Assembly (NCBI GenBank): GCA_003660865.1
Contig: QMVA01000095.1
Span: 1 to 6,059, forward strand
Reading direction: 5' to 3'
Origin: Candidatus Nanohalarchaeota archaeon
GTDB lineage: Archaea; EX4484-52; B79-G9
Length of the DNA: 6,059 bases
In this document: piece after piece, positions 5,843 through 6,059 of the stretch
How the letters are laid out: every line of letters starts with the position of its first letter
Position numbering within the stretch: position 1 is the stretch's first letter
Position numbers and translations under genes: made by a program
The notes under the pieces: model-generated
What the model was told of the DNA's origin: nothing
Database searches by the model: none
Seen by the model: the letters and a program-made list of their open reading frames with translations, nothing else

Positions 5843-5956
5843 TTCAACAATATAGTTGAAAACATAACTATTTGGACAAATGTCTTCACCATATAGATTG
5901 ACGTCTCTTGGTTTTGGGTAGAGTTTGTCCATTTATTAACGACGTCAACTATAGTT
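5843..5956. other. Nested inverted repeats, possible structured RNA or operator cluster
   Basis: This gene-free stretch holds an outer pair TATAGTTGA (5851-5859) with TCAACTATA (5945-5953) and an inner pair TGGACAAA (5873-5880) with TTTGTCCA (5924-5931). Inside the inner pair, CTT-ACC (5884-5890) can continue pairing with GGT-GAG (5917-5923). Competing pairs exist: a local hairpin TTCAAC/GTTGAA (5843-5848 with 5855-5860), and TTGACGTC (5898-5905) with GACGTCAA (5941-5948), which would block the outer stem. AACTATAGTT (5947-5956) is also a perfect palindrome. This matches no RNA family I know. It lies between divergent psmB and the gene at 5984. Confidence 0.4.
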
Positions 5957-5961
5957 AAATA
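5954..5961 (+). promoter_or_regulatory. Candidate TATA box of the right-edge gene
   Basis: GTTAAATA is centred about 26 nt before the ATG at 5984, the leaderless spacing seen for other genes here. A stronger-looking TATATAT (5964-5970) is only about 17 nt from that ATG and would fit only if translation began at the ATG at 5999. Confidence 0.4.
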
Positions 5962-5983
5962 CCTATATATTCAAAATAACGTC

Positions 5984-6059
5984 ATGCGCATAAAAACAAT
6001 GATAAGGATAGGAGCAGGTCTTGTAATTCTTGTCAGTATTTTTGTGATATCAGATGCAA
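5984..6059 (+). CDS. Partial secreted or membrane-anchored protein, runs off right edge
   Basis: The ATG at 5984 opens a frame that reads to the window end (25 codons). Three basic residues near the N-terminus (MRIKTMIR) precede a hydrophobic stretch GAGLVILVSIFVI (residues about 10-23) and then SDA, the form of a Sec signal peptide or an N-terminal membrane anchor. A second in-frame ATG at 5999 (residue 6) is an alternative start. There is no obvious class III prepilin cleavage motif, so it is not clearly a substrate of the peptidase encoded in this window. No domain is visible in the fragment, and the product is unknown. Confidence 0.5.
   Translation, partial: MRIKTMIRIGAGLVILVSIFVISDA

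Noticed and set aside
5818..5859. A 13-codon plus-strand frame (MSKKSLISLQQYS) with AGGA before its ATG.
   Set aside because: It is very short, the nearest strong TATA box would start transcription after its ATG, and its stop falls in the inverted repeat, so the match to AGGA is likely chance.

Overview
The window is AT-rich archaeal DNA. The decisive evidence is a proteasome beta subunit beside an aCPSF1/FttA-type KH/metallo-beta-lactamase/beta-CASP ribonuclease. This gene pair is conserved next to each other in many euryarchaeal genomes. An archaeal-type A24 prepilin peptidase with an extra C-terminal domain agrees. Most genes have a TATA-like box about 26-30 nt before the start codon and no Shine-Dalgarno sequence, the signature of leaderless archaeal transcription. 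I cannot name a lineage from sequence alone; a long uncharacterised coiled-coil protein beside core genes would fit a DPANN-type or poorly sampled euryarchaeal genome, but that is inference.

Layout. (1) Positions 1-548, minus strand: a small two-helix membrane protein with a Cys-containing outer loop, followed 33 nt later by a second gene that runs off the left edge. (2) Positions 549-635: a compact divergent promoter region. (3) Positions 636-1532, plus strand: a prepilin peptidase (GxGD aspartyl protease). (4) Positions 1529-2857, minus strand: a 442-residue coiled-coil protein, convergent with the peptidase and sharing the same TTAA as stop codon. (5) Positions 2858-3016: intergenic DNA with inverted repeats, T-rich tracts and the promoter of the coiled-coil gene. 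(6) Positions 3017-4897, minus strand: aCPSF1/FttA. (7) Positions 4898-5076: the fttA promoter and the poly-U terminator of the next gene. (8) Positions 5077-5718, minus strand: proteasome beta subunit psmB, with a tandemly duplicated promoter segment in front. (9) Positions 5719-5983: 265 bp with no convincing gene but with nested inverted repeats. (10) Positions 5984-6059, plus strand: the start of a secreted or membrane-anchored protein that runs off the right edge.

How the parts relate. psmB and fttA are neighbours by ancient synteny, but here each has its own promoter signals and psmB ends in an 11-base U tract, the kind of site that FttA recognises to terminate transcription. The prepilin peptidase would process class III signal peptides of pilins or archaellins, but no pilin or assembly gene is in the window. 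The most unexplained parts are the coiled-coil protein, the duplicated psmB promoter, and the repeat-rich 5843-5956 segment, which could be a structured RNA leader or a cluster of operators. I see no mobile element, CRISPR array, rRNA or tRNA.
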